64,000 nucleotides of DNA from Plasmopara viticola (lineage: Eukaryota; Oomycota; Peronosporomycetes; Peronosporales; Peronosporaceae): contig MBPM02000038.1 of assembly GCA_001695595.3 (NCBI GenBank), positions 558,001-622,000 on the forward strand. The letters are read 5' to 3'. How positions within the stretch are numbered: the stretch's first letter is position 1; each line of letters opens with the position of its first letter. Below, piece after piece: positions 59,769-64,000 of this stretch. A program made the translations under genes and the position numbers. The notes under the pieces were generated by a model, which saw only the letters and a list, made by a program, of their open reading frames with translations, made no database searches and had not been told where the DNA came from.

Positions 59769-60850
59769 TTACCACCAGTCTGGATAGTCAATCAAAAAGT
59801 ACTTGTCGAAGCAGTATTGCTGACTGGAAGTAAAGTCGTTCCATTTGTTATTAAAAGCAAACTGGGCAATGTTACTTCTCGTGAACGTTATTGGACTTAG
59901 CAATGAAATATTAAATACTGCTCCTGGTGAATTCGTTGTGATTCTTCGTGTATTACTTATTTAGATGACTATTTTTTTGCTGTACGCATTCTCGTTGTTA
60001 AAATTGGACAAACCACAAGTGGATGTTTCATTTGTGGTGATAATTTTGCAGTCCTACTTGAAGTGATTGTCTCGCCACTACTTAAAGTAGTCAACATACA
60101 TAGAGAAAGGATCGAGGCTGAGCAGCTGGTTGAAGCGTTTCAATACTTGATGTAGTTGTTAAAAATGCTCGATTCGGATCGCTACACAGCCATACATTGC
60201 AACAGTTGAAACGCTATCATCATTAGCAGCGACTAGCCCAGCTGTTTACGTTATTATCAACAGCTGCTCAACCAAACACATCACATCCTCTAGAAGGCTT
60301 TTCTCAGTTGCAGTTTCTAAGGCTATGAGAGAAGCACTAAGCACTACTGCTTAACCAAATATAATATCAAGTGGAACTCTTTATATTAGATCATTCGCTT
60401 ACTGTAAGAGGTGACAGTGCTTCAAGAGATGTAAGATTTGTAGCTGTGCTCAATGTTACATTTATCAAATCAGTAACCGACAGCAAAGATAAAGCTCCAA
60501 TCGATGCGAAATTTGGTCGAGCAGCGGTACTTAGCGTTCCACTGATCGCACAAAAGACTGTAGGTGACGTCAATGTTCCAAGTGATGTAATCCTTGGTTG
60601 TGCAGCTGTCTGCATGGGTTCAGATAATTGAGTTGCCGAAACAATGTTGATATCCGATATACATTCCCGTTTGAATTATCAACTAACGCGTTACTCGCGA
60701 TTGCAGCTCCTGTGTAATATTGTCAAGATATTGTAATCCATATTGTTTGTAGACTGTTGGAGGGCTAAGACGTTGTACGGCCAAGGACACGTCGTTTCTA
60801 TCGCTTTAAACATGCACAAGCAACAAATTCGAAAGAAAATGAAAGCTTGA
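59769..60850 (-). pseudogene. Decayed gene encoding a TAAQP-motif tandem-repeat protein
   Basis: Read on the minus strand, three consecutive 27-residue (81-bp) units start at 60612, 60531 and 60450 with QTAAQPRITSLGTLTS, STAARPNFASIGALSLLSVT and STATNLTSLEALSPLTVS. A fourth partial copy (LQPAAQPRS) lies near 60120-60147. Upstream is GAAIASNALVDNSNGN and downstream a non-repetitive C-terminus with AQFAFNNKWNDF and YCFDKYFLIDYPDWW before a stop at 59769. The reading needs frame changes (about 60663 and 60160) and passes stops at 60078, 60054 and 59961, so it cannot be expressed as one protein. Repeats of this kind are known to me from phage tail-fibre-like proteins, giant-virus proteins and some protist proteins; a viral or transferred origin is possible but not shown. 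Confidence 0.6.
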
Positions 60851-61464
60851 ATTTCAGTAAATATACTAGTGCGGACGCAAATTTTCGATTTAATAACTCT
60901 TGTCGAATATATATATAGCCTTTGAACAATAACGACGAGTACTATCAGATAGCACGGTTTTTAATGGCTCAGAAGATGCATTTAGATTCAACTCTACCGG
61001 ATCAGGCGTGAATTTCAGAATAAAAAAAATTGCTCTATTGCGCCTGCAGATTTACAACTTTTGATTTAACATTACTGGAAGTTCATACAGCAACAACTTT
61101 TCAGCGTATCAAGCGGCGACTTGTCAATCATTTTCGATCACGTTCCCGAATAGGCACTATTCGTATGCAGATATTTTAGTCTCATTTAGCTCGTGTCGGT
61201 GCATAATAATTAGATTTGAGGGTAATGACGTTGTATCAATCGCTATGAGAGAAAATGCAACTATTTTTTGTTGCGAAATCACTTGCTCGGCAACACTGAT
61301 TTCTATCTCTTGTGGATTTTCTGGTCCATTGACTGGTCAACCGGAAGTGGGCTATGAACCCCAGCTAATAATCCTCAAATCACTGTTTCAAACAATGAAA
61401 GTTTGAATGTGATTGTCACTGATCTAGACCAAACAATAAATATTAGTAAGCCTCAAATCTTTGA

Positions 61465-61737
61465 ATGACAATGGCAACAATGGTAATATACAACACCTTC
61501 TTTCTTAACATTCGGAATGTAAGTAACACCCTCTATGACTACGATGAGAATTCCAGCAATACCTCTATTGACAACGATGGTTGTTCAGGCAGCTCCAACA
61601 GTGACGACAACGGGTATGCAGGCAGTATGGACAATGACTACAATGGACAGTTAGTGGATATTAAAGTTGAGGAAGACTCCTTATGGAATTTTATGTTTAA
61701 TAAAGTACGTATGAGTTTGGAACTCGAGTTGGAGTGA
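61465..61737 (+). other. Asn/Asp/Ser-rich low-complexity open frame
   Basis: A 90-codon plus-strand frame contains a strongly biased segment (DENSSNTSIDNDGCSGSS, then SDDNGYAGSMDNDYNGQ). It lies between the decayed repeat gene and the dynein pseudogene and has no recognised domain. It may be part of a further decayed gene, since nearby plus-strand segments around 61930-62166 (for example GLSHQFGFNTESGAYKVL) also look coding-like. Confidence 0.25.
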
Positions 61738-62619
61738 ATGATTTCGACTTCCGAAGGAATGTGCGAGAAAAAACAATTGGTCAATAGACCATTAATTCAA
61801 CTGTTATAAAAAAAGGTCAATCCGATACTAGAATCTGTATGTATTGGAACGGACAGCAAACAATACAATGGGAATAATGCTTAGTAAAAAAAGCCTCTCA
61901 TTAAGTATAATTGGGTTGCAACATATCGTATCAATATTGAGACAAAAGACACCGCCGTCGGTTTGTCGCATCAATTTGGATTTAACACTGAGTCTGGAGC
62001 ATACAAAGTGCTTTTTGATCTTCTGTTGGGCAATACCTTTCCGAAGGTACTACTTTACCGATTCCAAAGAAAACGAACAAGGTGGCTACATCATAGCGAA
62101 ATGAGATATCGAGTGGAATTACTGGACGACAATGATCGAGCAAAATTCAACAGCCAGGTCTCATGAGAGTCGACACTGGATATAAATAGCCAACTTGAAG
62201 CAGAATATCATCTCATTCAAGCAATTACAAGTGTTTAAAAATTCTGATTATATTATAAAGGGAACCGTTAAATTGCCGGTACCCTTTTGGTAAACTGCCG
62301 GTACCCCTTGATTTAAGCCAATGAGATTAGACTAAATCCACCAATGGGAGCACTTTATCTCTGTTATTGAACACAGTGTTTTTTCAACCAATAAAAGCGA
62401 AAGCAATACCCATCCGGTTCCCCTTTTTGTCAACTGCCTTGTTTTTAGAGAAATAACTCCTACTCAATATCACTCTTTTCAACATCACTCTTCTTAAGAT
62501 CGCTCTTCTCGCACTCTTCTTCTCGCAATGAACACTATGCAACCCCCTAGAGAGCTCTCGTACAGCACTCTGGAAGAGGCAAAGTTGGCGGTTCTCATGC
62601 ACGCTCATAAATACCAAAT

Positions 62620-64000
62620 CGTAGTGAGGCTGCATTGACAACTGATACTCGCATAGGTTGAACAAGAGTACGACTTTGGCTGAGATTTGCTCAGCTGTGG
62701 TAATACCCTGAGAAAAAAGCATTACTTGTGCGAATTTTTCGCGATCTGGAGCAACCATTGCAATACTCCGAAATAGTTGCTTTAAGTTGTCGGGTAAGTT
62801 CGATCGACCAGCGCAACCTGGGTTCATCGTTTCAGAGATTCCTACATCAGGATGAAGCTTTACGCTCTTACTCAGTAACTCGGTAGTAGTGGTGAAGTCG
62901 CTGCCATTGGTGAGTGTTTGTAAGTTGACAGCAGCCTCACCGCCCTTCAAGGGCGACACCCCGCTTTGTATTGACAAATTTGTTGCGATACGGCAGAAAG
63001 CACGCGCTCCCCAAAACGATTAATCTCATCAAAGCACCCTCATGCGCCCACTTGGCATAGTCCAACCAGAATACGACCCATCGCTTGATAATCGAAGTGT
63101 TCTTCACAATTATAGACCAGCACAAAGCGGCTTAGCAGATCCCAGAGCCTTCACCGACTCTGTTTTCCTGTGCCCGCAGAACCGATTGAATTGCAAACCA
63201 TACCAAAGTCCAATGCCTGTGTCAATGTGAGATAGCAATGCTCTGTAAGAGGAGTTTACATAAGCCTCTCACCGGCACCAACGTACTCAAATTCGTACGA
63301 AAAGTTGCCGTTCGAAATCCAAAAAGTAAGTTTCTTCAACGGGTTTGACTCCTTCGCTTGGAAGTAGTGACGCATGTGATACAGCCATCGTAAATCTTTT
63401 ACTGTGCTTATCTTGGCATGGCTTAATCGGCTTGTAACGCCCTTCTGGTGCACAAGCTCTGTAATCAATTGTTCATACTTTTTACGCAAATCGTTCTTTA
63501 CATCCGTCATGACGCGCTCACTCAAAATGATCAGCAACTTATTCAGCTGCTCACCAACAACAGATAGATGTTCCTCTCCAGCATTCAAGACGCTCTCAAC
63601 TTCTTTTGACCATTGAATTTAAGTAGCAAGAATATATACCTAAACCAAGAACTCTGATACCCAACTCGAATACGCGTTAGCCTTATCACTTGTCGAATAA
63701 TTGCGCACAGCTTCCTCTAAAAGTAGCGATAGAGTCTTTCGCATGTGCTCGTCTACCTTGCCTAACACGATATTAATGAGGGTTTCGTCTGCCGTCTTCA
63801 CGAGTTCCTTAAATTGACCAACTGCACCTTCACGTGAAACCATTCCAAGATTTGCACTTGTAGTATACTCTCTCTCTAGCGAAGAAATGCCAGCAAACAT
63901 TTTCGATAGATTGCGCTGGATTTGCATCGGCTCTTTGCTATTGACAATCATTTCTAACAAGTCTTCGTCACCCACGAAGTAAAAGCGAGAATAAGCAGCT
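62620..64000 (-). pseudogene. Cytoplasmic dynein heavy chain pseudogene, runs off the window
   Basis: Minus-strand reading from the right edge gives the end of the linker domain (RFYFVGDEDLLEMIVNSKEP, then KMFAGISSLE), the conserved segment ITELVHQKGVTSRL, the region before AAA1, and the AAA1 sequence [20 protein letters not shown] then [11 protein letters not shown], typical of cytoplasmic dynein 1. Stops interrupt it at 63640 (TAG), 63619 (TAA) and 63256 (TAA), all where family members carry Gln, and a TGA occurs in the CQVGA-x-GCFDE segment at the invariant Trp. The Walker A region is damaged (GSAGTGK) and followed by a one-base loss. Several substitutions also hit invariant residues. Similarity fades after HYD near 62620. 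It is a dead duplicate, assuming an intact copy exists elsewhere. Confidence 0.85.

Larger units (their letters stand above)
58747..62383. other. Gene-poor stretch with a repeat and decayed coding sequence
   Basis: No intact gene. It contains the SINE-like repeat (58879-59203), the decayed TAAQP-repeat gene (59769-60850, minus) and an Asn/Asp/Ser-rich open frame (61465-61737, plus). Confidence 0.55.

Overview
The window looks like nuclear DNA of an oomycete, probably of the Phytophthora/downy-mildew lineage. The evidence is: compact genes with few short introns (57-162 bp, GT...AG) set in long AT-rich, gene-poor stretches; two matches to the oomycete initiator element just upstream of start codons; a secreted protein with an EER motif after a degenerate RXLR-type region; a GCK-domain protein and a WRKY19-like HGGG-repeat protein of oomycete type; and a nucleus-encoded MinC. 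Species cannot be told from the window. There is no bacterial operon structure, CRISPR array, rRNA or recognisable tRNA.

Layout. 1-4861 is gene-poor with a 69-bp tandem duplication. 4862-5686 encodes an isolated candidate effector. 5687-12770 is gene-poor and holds one copy of a dispersed SINE-like repeat. 12771-25086 is a dense gene island: VPS16, an OSCA/TMEM63 (DUF221) channel and a thioredoxin-ERGIC fusion, all on the minus strand; a zinc-ribbon/coiled-coil protein (plus) with an apparent one-base frameshift in exon 1; a CENP-B-type HTH protein (minus); mitochondrial-type MinC (plus); and a small cysteine-motif protein (minus). 28397-30251 holds a convergent pair, the GCK protein and the HGGG-repeat protein. 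35765-37333 is a secreted 5'-nucleotidase. 44523-48169 holds a head-to-head pair of Ctr-type copper transporters, one with two N-terminal YHS-like cysteine modules, followed by a PDCD4-like MA3 protein. 54277-58686 is a four-exon RNA-binding protein with SR-rich, RRM and RanBP2 zinc-finger parts.

The stretches between islands are a graveyard of decayed coding sequence: a Ty3/gypsy remnant (41.8-43 kb), a possible Ty1/copia scrap (35.5 kb), a MULE-like transposase end (49.5-50.2 kb), a phosphodiesterase-like remnant (38 kb), a repeat protein with a 27-residue period containing TAAQP-type motifs (59.8-60.85 kb), and a cytoplasmic dynein heavy chain pseudogene running off the right edge (62.6-64 kb). 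In several of them the in-frame stops sit where the surrounding protein suggests Gln or Trp, so C:G to T:A change is the simplest explanation.

The genes do not form one pathway. Themes are endolysosomal and secretory traffic (VPS16, thioredoxin-ERGIC), membrane transport (TMEM63, Ctr pair), mitochondria (MinC, possibly GCK), and RNA or translation control (MA3, RRM/RanBP2). Exon boundaries were read by eye from splice consensus and phase, without transcript data.
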